Shown here piece after piece: positions 32,532 to 60,339 of a stretch of 64,000 nucleotides of DNA; position 1 is the first letter of the stretch; each line of letters begins with the position of its first letter. The stretch spans positions 829,502-893,501 of the forward strand of contig SSNP01000083.1 in NCBI GenBank assembly GCA_006937955.1, in the 5' to 3' direction. Under the pieces are notes generated by a model. That model worked only from the letters and a program-made list of their open reading frames with translations. It had not been told where the DNA came from and did not search any database. This DNA is from Pachypanchax playfairii (taxonomy: Eukaryota; Chordata; Actinopteri; Cyprinodontiformes; Aplocheilidae). Position numbers and translations under genes: made by a program.

Positions 32532-35002
32532 CACTGGGTTTGAAGCTTTCACAAATTAAAGACAGGGTTCAGACAGGGTCCATTCATGGCTACTGTTTTG
32601 TTTATTTATGCAAGATTCTGTCATGGCCTCAGGGAGGTGTTTGACTCACATGCAGACTCCCACAGACAACAGGTTCAGGTGAAAAGTGAAAACAGATTTA
32701 TTTACAATATTTACAGGTGCAGGAAATGTGCAAAGTGCTGGAACTCGAGAGATCTGGTTCTGCAGGAGAGAGGAACAGTTAGTGGGAGTCCAGAGGAGCA
32801 ACAGGTGCACGTGCGCAGGTAGATGGGAGAACGCATGGTGAGGCAGGATGATGAACAGCGCGAGGGGGAGACAGGTGCAGTGAGGCGATGGTGCTGTGTG
32901 ATCCAGGGAGGTGCGTCGAGTGAACGGGTGCCAGAGAGCAGACAGGCAGGTGGAAACCAATGTAGAAGTACGTCTATAAGTGGAAAAAATTACACTTAGA
33001 ACAATCAGATTTTTGTATCAGGCAAAATACATGTTGCTCTTTTCACCGATGTCTGTGATGGGAAACCTGTTTGTGATGAATTGGTAAAAATATGAGAACA
33101 TGAAAAAGGAGACTATAGATATCATTGGCACAATTAGCAAGAATTTTCCGTAAGCAGACTGTGTTTATTAGCTATATTTCTGTTAATCATGCCAACCCTG
33201 TTTTACATTAAATACAAAACACTTATTTCAAGTATTGTTGTCAGACACAGATGACATATACTGTTCCAATTTTCAAAAGGTAAATATTTTGCCCTATTTG
33301 GAATATCAGAGGTTTTAAACATGGCTTTGCTTGGGCGTCACTGTGAATTAAATTAAAAAATAAAATAAAAAAAGGACAAAAAAAAATAAAGGTTCAATAA
33401 CTAACGTGAGATTTTTATACTTGATCACAATGTTCAGCTGGCACAAGCTTGTGTTTTTAAGCACTCAGCTGCACATATTAAGTTTCACTCATCATATGAT
33501 TATCACATCGCGTCTGCTCACTGCGTTAAAACCCTCTGATTGGCTATGGTGCTGCTGACATAATTAACTACCAGCTGAGTTTTGCATTGAAATGTGCATA
33601 ATTAATAAAATATTTCATAATTTGCCCTCTGTATAGAATACTTTCATGAGACAGATTATGTGCAGGGTTTAACCAGTTAATAATTGATGTATAGAAATAA
33701 TATTTGTATTTAGTTAGATCCTTGTTCACATTTCACTGTTGAGTGTCAATCAATTTGGCACGTCTTTATGTTTCTTTTTAAACTTGTATTTCAGATGGTT
33801 TGTTTTGTACAACTGTGCTGTTTCACACTTAAAGTTCATGAACTGAAATGACACCTTTAATGTTCACTCCCTCTGCTGAACCAGAAGGATGTCTCCCACT
33901 GGAGAAGAATGACGTGGAATCAACATGTTAAATCTGCTAAAAGAATCAGTTTGTGTGGGTTACACACCAATAATACAACACAGACTATCATTCTCTGGCA
34001 TTTTCACCACGTCTGTGCATTCTGCAAAAGGTTTAAGTATCAGGGTATATACATGATCTTCTAAAACTCACCAGTCCCTAGAATTAAGATGCAACTAAAA
34101 ACAATGCAAATTTCACTTCTTGACAATAAAAAATACATTCAAGAGCCATTTTGTTCAGGTTCTGCTGTCTGGTTCATTAAAGAATAGGAAGTCTTGTCAA
34201 TCAGGAGTTGCATAACACCAAGGTGGATGCACCTGCATCACCCACCAGCTTGTGACCAAAGGAGGCTACACATGTGAAAATGAGAAAGGGAGAAAGCCAG
34301 GAAGAATAATGAGATTGAGAACTGGTGAGAGAAAGGTGAGAAGAAAGATGCAGGCAGGAGAGAAGGAGAACTGATCAGGAAGTTAAACAGATGTTAACAA
34401 CAAAAGGAGAAGAATATTGTGTAACATTGTAAAAAGTAGTATTGTGTCTCTGTTTCACTTGTAATGCAGTAAAAAGGATTTTGGGAACTATATTTTTAGC
34501 ATGTTCTACATGTTTTCACTCTTTTGGTTAAGCTTGCTGCAGTCCTGTCACATCTGGTTCAGCTGCGTAATCACTTCACCAGCATTGTGCCTGATGTTAT
34601 CCTGCTGCAGTATTAATTATTGCTGGTTTCTTCTGTTCTCTTTGTCCCTTTTGTTGATAGTTCCTGTTGCTTTAGAGGGATTTTCACTTCATCACACAAT
34701 TTTATAATAACAAGCTCTAGTATGTATATCTCTTCCTTCAGGCAGTAAGACAGGATTAACATCCTTCAGGCTTTACACATTTTATGCTTTGTTTTTAATC
34801 ACAGGCTTTAAAATGTCATTTTGTGAATAATTTCCATGTTGGATTTGGTCAAAACTAAAAATTGGATGAGAACTTAGTCTGTAACAGAAATATGTCTAAT
34901 GTTATTTAAAGGAATTTTTAATAACAAAAATGTGCAAAGTTTGTCAGTAAAATAACAAAACCTGTTCTTTATGTGAGCTTTGGATTCAGCTTTTACACCA
35001 AT
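32532..35002. other. Intergenic DNA without a supported gene
   Basis: The 32620-32960 stretch (TTTGACTCACATGCAGACTC and onward, purine-rich) has the look of an old interspersed repeat, but the ends are not identified. The remainder is AT-rich with an A-rich patch at 33350-33395. Nothing else is supported. Confidence 0.4.
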
Positions 35003-35865
35003 ATACACTATATTACCAAAAGTATTCGCTCACCTGCCTTTACTCGTACTATGAACTGAAGTGCCATCCCATTCCTAACCCATAGAGTTCAATATGATGT
35101 CGGTCCACCTTTTGCAGCTATTACAGCTTCAACTCTTCTGGGAAGGCTGTCCACAAGGTTGAGGAGCGTGTTTATAGGATTTTTGACCATTCTTCCAAAA
35201 GTGCATTGGTGAAGTCACACACTGATGTTGGTCGAGAAGGCCTGGCTCTCAGTCTCCACTCCAATTCATCCCAAATTCAGGTCAGGACTCTGTGCAGGCC
35301 AGTCAAGTTCATCCACACCAGACTCTGTCATCCATGTCTTTATGGACCTTGCTTTGTGCACTGGTGCACAGTCATGTTGGAAGAGGAAGGGGCCCGCTCC
35401 AAACTGTTTCCACAAGGTTGGGAGCATGGAATTGTCCAAAATGCTTTGGTATCCTGAAGCATTCAAAGTTCCTTTCACTGGAACTAAGGGGCCAAGCCCA
35501 GCTCCTGAAAAACAACCCCACACCATAATTCCTCCTCCACCAAATTTCACAGTCGGCACAATGCAGTCTGAAATGTACCGTTCTCCTGGCAACCTCCAAA
35601 CCCAGACTCGTCCATCAGATTACCAAATAGAAAAGCGTGATTCATCACTCCAGAGAACGCGTCTCCACTGCTCTAGAGGCCAGTGGCGGCGTGCTTTACA
35701 CCATTGCATCCGACGCTTTGCATTGCACTTGGTGATGTGTGGCTTGGCTGCAGCTGCTCGGCCATGGAAACCCATTCCATGAAGCTCTCTGCGTACTGTA
35801 CTTGGGCTAATCTGAAGGTCACATGAAGTTTGTAGCTCTGTAGTGTATTTCCAATCATCCATTTA
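35003..35865 (-). mobile_element. Tc1/mariner-type transposon, truncated
   Basis: The left end TACACTATATTACCAAAAGT is a classic fish Tc1-like terminal repeat at a TA site. The transposase runs toward it on the - strand. The other terminal repeat and the transposase N-terminus are missing; the break is at about 35865, where another repeat begins. Confidence 0.88.
35172..35862 (-). pseudogene. Tc1-like transposase pseudogene
   Basis: The - strand frame covers the DDE catalytic half. LWSDESRFSIW holds one catalytic Asp, QHDCAPVHKA the second, and ELDWPAQSPDLN precedes the third. One in-frame TAA near 35620 interrupts the sequence after RFSIW. Bases are lost after SPDLN (about 35271), shifting the frame. 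Beyond that WDELEWRLRARP and ALLEEWSKIL can still be read. The DNA-binding N-terminus is absent. It is not functional. Confidence 0.88.
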
Positions 35866-36110
35866 TCTATTCATTATTTAGACCAGCTTGTTGTGTTGCA
35901 GGGACTGGAGCATTGGGAGAGAGGCGGGGTCACCAGTCAATCACACAGATACAAACAACCACTCATACACACTCATGTCTCGGACCAAGTCACACTTTGA
36001 TGTATGTTTTTTGGGTCTGAAATATGTTCACAGAGAGAACATGTAAGCTCCATGTAAAAAAGGTTCCTATGAGTTTTGAACCAGGACCTTCTTGTTGCAA
36101 AGCAACATCA
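35866..36110 (-). repeat. Fragment of SINE-like 'GGATGG' family repeat, reverse orientation
   Basis: Reverse complement of the family seen at 38408-38745. It includes GAGGCGGGGTCACCAGTCAA, then CAAACAACCACTCATACACA and GAGAACATGTAAGCTCCATG on the + strand. Confidence 0.65.
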
Positions 36111-36880
36111 AACATGATTATCAAAGAAAATCCCAAGTGCAACAGATAAGTGCAGAGTTCCTTTATAGTAAAGTCTCTGTCTTGTTCAGAGGATACAAAC
36201 CAGCAGCTTGTCCCAGAAGTGTTGCTGTGCGTGTAAATGAATAATTCTTTTTGTGATTACATATGTGAAAACTATAAGAACACCTTGTACTACTTTTGCA
36301 ATGAGTATGAAGAGTTTAATCAACTTGAATAAAAACAGTGCTTTTAAAGAATCTGCGAAACAACAGCTTCAAACAGAATAATCCAGTGTGAAAGTAAGGA
36401 GGGTAAAAATCTTAGCACAGCTGTCAAGCTGACTCACTGATGTGTTACAAGCATCTCTGCACAGGTAATGAAAGGTTATACTCATGGACAGCAGTGTCTA
36501 TGAGTATCAAATCCCTTTTTAAGATCAAGAGAAGTCAGATCAGTGGTGGATAGTTGGGGAAAGAGGAGAAGGAGAAAAAAGTGTTAAACTTGTATTTTAA
36601 AATTCTAAATTTATGGTATGTACAGGGTACAAATATGAAATAATAAAACATAAATAAATAAATAAAAACATAATATTATGTACAAGGCTGTTATAAACCA
36701 CAAAAAACAAACAAACACAGAAACCTACTTTTTCCCTTTCCGCTCACCCTGAACAGGATAAAGTAGGTTTAGAAAATGATGGATGGAATTTTAATTGTTT
36801 TGATATTTGTGCAGCATCCAAGCTTTTGTAAAAATCAAAAACCAGAGTCACACAGGGTCAGTCACGGTTCAGGTAGGATG
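36111..36880. other. Intergenic DNA without a supported gene
   Basis: Contains a short + strand end of the 'GGATGG' repeat at about 36735-36786 (CACCCTGAACAGGATAAAGT, then GATGGATGG). The rest is unremarkable AT-rich sequence. Confidence 0.4.
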
Positions 36881-37334
36881 TTAAAGACCCACTCCGATTA
36901 TCTTTTAAAACATCTCAGTGGTCTTTAAATTATGATTATGGCATTTTTACCCCAAATCAAAAAATCTGTTCTGTTTTCTAGGAAGTTGTTTCTGCATAAT
37001 GTCAGTAGTTAATTAGCAATTTGCCTCTGCGCTGTGGGAGGGACTGTTGTTATGGAGGATCTCCCACCCCTCCCTGTTGATGAGACCACTCTCTTATGCT
37101 AGCTCAGAGCAAGAGCTTGTGGCACACCCAGTGGATTTTCTATGTCACAAATCCAGTCTCCTTAGACAATACTTTAGCTTCTGCTACTGATTCACAGCTA
37201 TTTGAATGCAGAAATACTCAGAAATGCAAATTTGAGCTTAATTTTCTTGAGATATGTCCTCTAGCATCAGAAAAATGCCACAAGAACATGTTAACAACAT
37301 AAAAAACGTTATTTTCATCAGAGTGGGTCTTTAA
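36881..37334. mobile_element. MITE family B (TTAA-flanked)
   Basis: Ends TTAAAGACCCACTCCGAT and ATCAGAGTGGGTCTTTAA are inverted repeats with one mismatch over 18 bp. Terminal TTAA at both sides is consistent with piggyBac-type target sites. It is 454 bp with no coding content. Confidence 0.75.
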
Positions 37335-38407
37335 GCAACTGAACATATTGAAACATCAGTATGGTTTATGTAACATTTCCACATTATCCTTTTAAATCTT
37401 TTGACCTTGGAGACAGATTTTAAACATAAAGCTGAATACAGAAGTTTTTTTTACATCCAAATTAGTTTGAAAGTTTGTCACCAGAACACAGATTTATTGT
37501 AGTTACTGCCAGACTCGTCTAAGTGAGTCACAGTCAGGATACATTCATATTCTTTGAGATACAAAAAGTATCAAGGTTGCTTTTCAAAACTTTTTAAACT
37601 CTTGTAATTTCCCTTTTTGAAACACTAAACTCTAAAGGAATGATACAGGACTATAGTACTGTAGTTATTTGTAGAATAATACTGCTTTTACTCAGTCTGC
37701 TGATATTAAACATGTATAAACTGACCCTGGTTTGGGCACAAGAGGCACCAGTTTTAGTGAATATTTTCATGTTTTTTTTTATATTCTTCATTTTTGTTGC
37801 TTCGGATCTTTGCTTGTATCATGTTGTTCCTGTTAACTGCAAGTGCAAATAAAACATTCAAATGTGCTGCTCTGCTAAACAGTGTAGAATAAGTGAGATT
37901 TGAGCTGATGAGTGCTGTTTGTTCAGAGAAGTTATGTTTGTTAAGATTTAAATTATAGATTAATTGAAATTCTTAACAATCTTAAAGAGAGTCAAAGAAA
38001 AAACGTTAGATTAAAAAATAGAGTTGCTGTAAAAGGAATAAAAAAAAAAAAAATTGGACTGAAAAAGTAAGTGTGTCCAGATTAAATTAAATTAAATGAC
38101 CAGTAGCGTGTCTGACAGGAGTGTGAAGGGAGAGAAGAGTAAGAAGGAAATATTAAAAATAAAGTCAGAAAGGAACCTGATGAACTTTGAAAAAGTTAGA
38201 GTAAAATATTGTAATATTTAAGGAATACAATAATTTAGATTTAGGAAATGGATGCAAGTGATGTAAACAAATTATATTCAATTGTAACAAAAAAATAAGA
38301 ATTTTGAAGGTTAATTATACTTTAATGCCTGATAAATAATATTAATCAGAAATGTATTTTATATTGAACTGTTTATTGGATAATTATTGTAATTGTATAG
38401 TATCAGT
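37335..38407. other. Intergenic DNA without a supported gene
   Basis: AT-rich with homopolymer A runs. No exon, RNA gene or complete repeat is seen. Confidence 0.4.
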
Positions 38408-38745
38408 ACAGTGGGGTTGCACGGTGGTGCAGTAGAGCTGTTGCCTTGCAGTAAGAAGATCTTGGGTTTGAAACCAGACTGGGAACTTTCTGCATGGAGT
38501 TTGCATGTTCTCTTGTGCATGTGTCAGTTTCCTCCCACAGACCAAAAACATGCAAGAGGTTAATTGGCACCTCTAAATTGGCCCTTGATATGAGTGGTTG
38601 TTTGTCTGTGGCACAGTGATGTACTGGTGATCTGTCCAGGTGTGACCCCGCCTCTCACACAATGACAGCTGGAGACAGCCACCAGCTCCCTGCAACCCTG
38701 AACAGAAACAAGTAGGTTTAGAAAACAAATAGATGGATGACGGAC
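38408..38745 (+). repeat. SINE-like dispersed repeat, 'GGATGG' family, most complete copy
   Basis: Order of blocks: CACGGTGGTGCAGTAGAGCT, GCCTTGCAGTAAGAAGATCT, GGAGTTTGCATGTTCTC, CCTCCCACAGACCAAAAACA, TAAATTGGCCC, GAGTGGTTGTTTGTCTGTGG, GATCTGTCCAGGTGTGACCC, ATGACAGCTGGAGACAG, CCCTGAACAG and an ATAGATGGATGA tail. This arrangement is one of the commonest interspersed repeats in teleost genomes. Fragments lie at 5862, 20785, 35866, 36735 and 45685. Confidence 0.75.
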
Positions 38746-39329
38746 TTCATTAGGGTATAAAAAACACTTTGCACTTGTAGTATTAATATGTTTCACCAGA
38801 GGGCAGGAAACATGTGAAGGACTCAATCCAGCAGGTTTTTTTTATACATGTACTAATGTTGATAAATGCAGACGTTAGAAAGAAATGTATCAAATATGAC
38901 ACATGGTGGGATGAGCGATTGTCATGAGATGAAACAAAAAAATGAAGAAACAAAAAGCTGTTTTATTTTTAGGTTTTTGATATTGAAACAATTCTACTGT
39001 CCTTATCTGCTAACTGGACTCCAGTATCATCAGTTTTTAAGGCTTTTTTGCTATGTGTTGTATTACATTTTGACTCTGTTGGCTTGATAATAATGAGCTT
39101 ATCTTTAAACAGTTGCTTCAGTTTCAGATAGAAGGAAAATAAATAAAGTTAGTGTTAATGATGAGATGAAACTGAGCGCCGATCAAAATCCAAGTTCCCC
39201 CATGAGAAAAGATTTTGACGTCTGAGATAAGATCACATTCATGAAGGAAGGAAACTCAGCAAGGGGATAAAAACAGGAAAACACCAAAATTAACAAGCAA
39301 TATCACTAATGCATAATTAAAGATCTGAC

Positions 39330-40747
39330 TACACCTGCTGCAGCTGCCACCTGTCGCTGTGACCCGAAGGTTTTCACTTTATTCTTTCCAGTTCACTGAA
39401 ACCGCCTTACTAAGAGTTTTTAACGATTTGGTTTTTAACTGTAGACTCTGGTTGTGCTGCTGTCCTGGTAACTTTAGATCTGACAGCAGCCTTCGACACT
39501 CTTGATCACAACACACTGTTATCCCGCCTGGAACATTGGGTTTGTTTGAAAGGTACTGTTTTAAAGTTTTTCCAGTCCTACCTGGCTAACAGGAGCTTTT
39601 CTGTTCACCTCGGTGAACTGTCATCTCCCAGAGCTCCTTTAATTTGTGGTGTCCCTCAGGGGTCCATTCTTGGCCCCCTGCTGTTTATTTTGTATTTGCT
39701 CCCTCTGGGCTCTGTGCTGCGCAAACATAATGTCTCCTTCCACACCTTTGCTGACGGCATCCAGATCTACCTCCCTCTGAGGTTAGACTGTAAGGAGTCT
39801 CTGCAGCCGTTATTCTCCTGTCTGTCTGACATTAAGACTTGGATGGCTCTTAACTTTCTGCATCTAAATGAAACAAAAACTGAAGTCATTGTGTTTGGGC
39901 TTCCAAAGGACCCCAACCTTTCCTTTGATTTTATGGGACCCTTTACTTTTAAAAGCACTTCCTCCATCAAGAGCCTCGGCGTCACCTTTGACAGTGCTTT
40001 TAAATTTGATAAACAAATCAGCTCCGTAGTTAAGGGATCTTTTTATCATTTACAGATTTTAGCTAAAGTCAAGTCATACCTGTGCAGGAACGATCTAAAA
40101 AGAGTGGTCCATGCTTTTATTACATCCCGGCTGGACTACTGTAACTCCCTGTATGTTGGTTTAGATTGTTCATCTCTGCATCGTCTCCTACTGGTGCAGA
40201 ACACTGCTGCTCGTCTGCTGACTGGTTCCAAAAAGAGAGACCACATCACTCCAGTCCTCTGCTCTCTCCACTGGCTCCCAGTCACTTTTAGGATTGATTT
40301 TAAATTTTTACTGCTTGTTTTTAAGGTTCTTAACTGTACTGCACCTCCCTATCTGACAGAGCTTCTTAACCTTTACCGGCCCAGGAGATATTTGAAGTCA
40401 GCTGATCTGATGCTTTTAGAAGTTCCTAAATGCAGATTAAAAACTAAAGAAGAGAGGACCTTTGCTGTAGCTGCACCCAGACTCTGGAACAGTTTACCTC
40501 CTCACATTAGATTCTCCACAAGCTCAGGAACTTTTAAATCTGCTTTTAAAACCCACCTCTTCTCATTGGCTTTTAACAAGGTTTCATTTGATTGTTTTAT
40601 TAGTGAGGTGTTTTATGTATTTATGTATTCTTTACAGCTTTTATTCTGTTTATGTTGTTTTACTGTTTTATGTCATCTCATTTTACAGTACTTTGGTCAA
40701 CCTTGGTTGTTTTTAAATGTGCTTTATAAATAAACTTGACTTGACAA
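39330..40747 (+). mobile_element. 5'-truncated non-LTR retrotransposon with long RT open frame
   Basis: The element runs from about 39330 to the 3' tail AATAAACTTGACTTGACAAT. The 5' half (endonuclease and N-terminal RT) is missing. The first readable block is TETALLRVFNDLVFN, then a small frame break, then LVTLDLTAAFDTLDHNTLLS. It is a different LINE family from copies A and B. Confidence 0.88.
39385..40733 (+). pseudogene. LINE reverse transcriptase, 3' half, catalytic motif lost
   Basis: From about 39442 to 40733 the frame is uninterrupted. LDLTAAFDTLDHNTLL (RT block A, first catalytic Asp) is followed by GVPQGSILGPLLFILYLLPL, then FHTFADGIQIYL where FADD is expected, SLGVTFDSAF, SRLDYCNSLYVGL, TAARLL, SLHWLPVTFRIDFK and APRLWNSLPPHIR. 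The FADD-to-FADG change removes one of the paired catalytic aspartates, so this copy should be inactive although the rest is well preserved. The family (CR1/L2/Rex-like) is inferred from motif style and the ACTTGACTTGAC tail. Confidence 0.88.
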
Positions 40748-40964
40748 TTAAATCTCAATTGTTTTAAAACTATTTGCATTAAATAAAGAACAAAAAAAGT
40801 TAAATCCCGTTAGAAAAAGTTCATTTTCTGTCACTGAGCCGTGATTAAAGTGTTACAGCTGTGAATCTGAACCGTTTTACAAAATCTCTGTGGACATCAA
40901 CAGTAACAGACAAGCAGTGCACTGAATATTTGTTTCAGCAGAAATGATCTCATTCTAAAACTAG

Positions 40965-41142
40965 AAAAGCACTCAGCGCAGACCTCCGCCAAGCAGACAT
41001 ATTGTAGAAAGTACTACAGTATGTCCGTATACTTAAAAATATCTCTGGATCCAGACGGTAATCCAGATCACCCCCAAAATCCTTCTGAGCCTTCCGGAAA
41101 ATTTCATCGAAATCCATCCATAAGTTTTGATTTACTCTGCTA

Positions 41143-41204
<62 letters not shown>

Positions 41205-41240
41205 TTCGATGAAAACATGATCTCCTTAGCGAAGGTAATC
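40965..41240. mobile_element. Fish MITE with internal (CAGA)n
   Basis: Weakly conserved inverted ends ACCTCCGCCAAGC and CCTTAGCGAAGGT bracket a body with TCTGGATCCAGACGGTAATC, AAAATTTCATCGAAATCC and a CAGA microsatellite. The same arrangement is familiar from many fish introns. The superfamily is not assigned. Confidence 0.6.
41144..41204. repeat. (CAGA)n microsatellite
   Basis: Fifteen perfect CAGA/GACA units, internal to the MITE above. Confidence 0.95.
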
Positions 41241-41344
41241 ATGATTAACAGACATTTTTAGAATTTGGAGGTATTTAATATAGAAAAATAATTAGTTTAA
41301 ATCTAAAAACAGATGGTTAGGATCAAAATTTGTTTTGCTGTTAT

Positions 41345-41480
41345 GTCCTTCAGAAAGACACTTCACCTGGTGGGCGGGCCCAGTGGCCCCTGTGCAGTGA
41401 GCCAGTGAGAAACTGTAGTATAAAGTACTGTGTAGGTTTTCTGACTTGCACTATACATGTACCTGCCATTTACCATTATT
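41345..41480 (+). repeat. 3' fragment of tRNA-derived SINE-like repeat
   Basis: TCCTTCAGAAAGACACTTCA, then GAGAAACTGTAGTATAAAG and CCTGCCATTTACCATT correspond to the body and end of the repeat at 13123-13400. The tRNA-like head is missing. Confidence 0.5.
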
Positions 41481-42791
41481 TAAAGATGAATTAATTTATT
41501 CATCCTTTTAAAACAGCACAGTTTTTATGTTTTTCGGCTGTCTGGTGTGTTTGTACAACACATCTTTTATGTGGGAATTAAAGCACAAAATAACTTTAAA
41601 AGCTTTAAGCTACTGTTATGAAACTTGTCTAAGTGGATACTCACCGAAAAACATGTTTCATCTTCATATTAGACACTCTGGACCCTCTGGTTCCCCTATA
41701 TTACACTTAATAACTTCAGTAATTCAGGTCGCAGCCGGAAGTTATTATTTCATTTCACTTATTTCATAACGAGATGTCATTTAAAGTTTATACAGTATTC
41801 TTGCTTATGACGAGTGTGTCCTGTTAGTTATTTAATTATATTTTTATGATCCTTTCCTGATATTTTCTATATAAAAACCCTCTGGGTCCTTATCAGCTAT
41901 TGTTGGGTCCTTCTCCTCTGGGTGTGTCCAAACATTTGTCTGTCACTATGACAATGCAAAGAAAGTAAAAATAACATCATATTTAGTGTTCCTGTCCTTC
42001 ATGGGAGAATTTATTTAATAGGTAAAATGTATTTATAGAAAAATATAGAAACAAAAATAAACAATAAATCTGTTAATTGAAATCAAGACTGTAGAACGGC
42101 ATATGCAGAAGGAATCTTTAGCACAACTCAACAGGTAGCATATTTCAACAGAACACCGGTTCGAGCAACGGCTGTCTGAGACACGGCTGCGGAGAAGTTA
42201 TTTAGTACTGCCTTAAGTGAACTCCACGTTGACACGCTAGTTTTTCCTCTTTGTATTTCACTCCACTCTCTTCTGCTCATCCTCATATCATCAGTTAAAT
42301 CTAGTGTAATATTTGATTCTACATTTCAACTCCTTCCATTTGATGAGCAAGGTTTCTATATGTTTTATTTTTAAGTAAATTAAACATTTAGTCATGTGTG
42401 TGTCATTTTTATATGAGAAGAATTATTGAGAAAAACAGGGTAAGATGAAAATGATCCTTTATACTTAAAGTTGATTGTTTCTTGTTTTGCTGTGAACATT
42501 TTTGTTCTAGTATTAAGTTTAGACTCATAGTTTCTGATGTTTTATCATATTTTTACAGATTATTTAAACATATTATTCTTTTTCTTTGGTCCTAAGATGT
42601 TTTTCTTAACAATGTTTTCCTGATGCTTTCCTGCCCTGTACCTTCTTTCTCTCCCTCCCCTCCCCCTTAGCCCTCTCTCCCTCCCCTCTCTTTACTTCCC
42701 TCCCACTTTTCTCTCTCTCTTTAAAGAGCACTCTGTCTGTTTTTCCCTTCATTTTCCACCCCAACATGTTGGCAGGGGGAGAAAGAGGAAG
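41481..42791. other. Upstream flank of adcy2
   Basis: No coding exon. The last 160 bp (about 42625-42780) form a C/T-rich tract ending in CTCTCTCTTTAAAGAGC, which could be part of the promoter or 5' UTR of adcy2. No TATA box or other core element is clear, and the transcription start is unknown. Confidence 0.35.
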
Positions 42792-43106
42792 ATGCTGCGC
42801 TCTACCATTGGTGCGTTCTTGCCACCTCTCCAGCCAGCGCACACTGCCTCTGAGTCAGACTCAGCCTCAGCTTTCAGTTGTCTCCGGCTAAAGGACTTAG
42901 GAAAGGAGGCAGAGGAAGGACCTGAGAGCAAACTGGAGCTCAGGAGTTCTCACTCCAGGGTTCCCAATCAGAACAACAGCACAAAAACAGAACAGAACAG
43001 CAACTGCTTCTCTTTTGTGGTGGAAACTACTAATACCTCAGCAGTAACCACCTCTTCCACCTCTGGTTTCCCTCCCTCCTTTTCTTTACTCTCGGCTCCA
43101 AGATCC
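42792..43106 (+). other. In-frame upstream open segment of adcy2 (5' UTR or N-terminal extension)
   Basis: An ATG at 42792 opens 105 codons in frame with the known adcy2 start, with no stop between them. The segment is Ser/Thr-rich (SDSASAFSCLRLKDLG, then TNTSAVTTSSTSGF) and has no recognisable domain. The ATG at 42792 has A at -3, whereas the conserved ATG at 43107 sits in a weak context (T at -3, T at +4). By family knowledge ADCY2 starts at MWQEAMRR, so 5' UTR is the conservative reading. Confidence 0.4.
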
Positions 43107-58752
<15,646 letters not shown>

Positions 58753-60339
58753 GTAAGACGGGGTTTATGTCAGATACCACATGACTGTCCCAAAAAAAGA
58801 ACACTTATTTATAAAACAACAGTTCTATAAGTAGCTTAAGATTAAAATATTCCCCAAACACTGACTCTGTAAAAACTTGAAAAAACTTGAAACTAAAACA
58901 AACTGAACATAGTAGTAAATTTGACTTTATTTAACGATCAACATCTTTTAAACTTTAATTCTGTCTTTGTTCAGAAATGATACAGACACAAAGGAGTGAT
59001 ATTAGTAATCTAAGAGCAGGGACAGGCCTGTACATTTACAGTATTAATTATTCCAAACCTAGAGACCTTGATCCATTTTTTAATAATTAGTTGTTTTTTT
59101 TACTTTCATATATAAAATGTAATGACTAACTAACTGTTCCTAATTCAGAGGTAAAACTTATTGATTCAGTATTTAATGTTTGAAAGCGTTCAGGACTTTG
59201 TAGTTTTATAAACAGTTTGATGATTCTTGTTATTAGTATTTCTGTCTGAGTCATGTGACGCTGTAGTTACTGAATGATAAATTCAGGATTTCATCAGTTT
59301 ATCTGGGTATTAAAATGTTTCAGGTAGATCTTACATTTGTATGCACTGAGTAGTTTAATCAAAAAAATATTTTTTTTCTAATCTTTACACAAAGTCATAA
59401 TCAGTGTACATTTTATTATTAGTATTTATTTCTACAGTTAGACTCGTTTTAAGTGAGTTGCTACACAAAAGCATTAAATTGTTGATTTTATTGTGTGGAC
59501 TGAGTCATTAGTTGTCATAAACTAATTCTGTTTTATAACGAACATGCTGTACATTATTTTAACTTTTTATACTATGTATACTTAAACTTTTAACTTTTTC
59601 TCTTTGTTCCTTTGATTATTCTAACAATTTTTGTTTTTCTGGTCACACTGTCTTCACACATGGTGTAGCATGAGAATGTTGTTTGACAAGAACACACATA
59701 TAAAGGGGTTAAATAATATGCTGATTTTGAAAAACTAGAACTTTATTACCAGAAGTAATAGAATATAGTTTTGGCGATAGCTGCTAAATAACAGAGTGAA
59801 CACGGCTCCTCTGATCACATGAAGGATAGAAAACACAGGTTGGATAACAGCCAAATAAAATCTGTTCTGGCTTCAGACAATATCTGGATTAAACATTCCT
59901 TAATGGACATTTATTATTTTATTTTGAATGAGTCAGTTATTGTAAATACTGTCCACTGTTTTGATATTCCTCCAAACTAAAAGTTATAGTTTTTACCTAA
60001 ACTGGTATCCATTGGTTATCTCTATTACTCTCCTACAGTCTGAGGTATAGCAACGTGTACATACTCAGAAGTGCCTCACATGTGCAAAAAATAGAATCAG
60101 TTAGCAGAAAGTTTTTAGATGAATTAAAATCTTGAATCAAAGATGTTGTGTTCACTATTTTAATGTAACTACGTTTTATGAGTTACTTGATAGTTTTAGC
60201 TTTATTGTTAAATTTGACATAAGGAGGAAAGTCCCAACCTGAGAAGTTTATCATCATGGTAATTAAGTTTGAGAGAGAGAAAAAAAATCAACTTTATATC
60301 TTTTGGTTTTCAAATGATGCTGTGAGTAAACTTTGTGTC

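Noticed and set aside
34501..34707. 68-codon hydrophobic ORF
   Set aside because: A pyrimidine-rich strand read in frame gives Leu/Phe/Ser-rich peptides by composition alone; there is no gene context.
41144..41204. Regular short repeats resembling a repeat array (also 55246-55308)
   Set aside because: They are uninterrupted CAGA microsatellites without spacers, in a eukaryotic intergenic/intronic context; not CRISPR.
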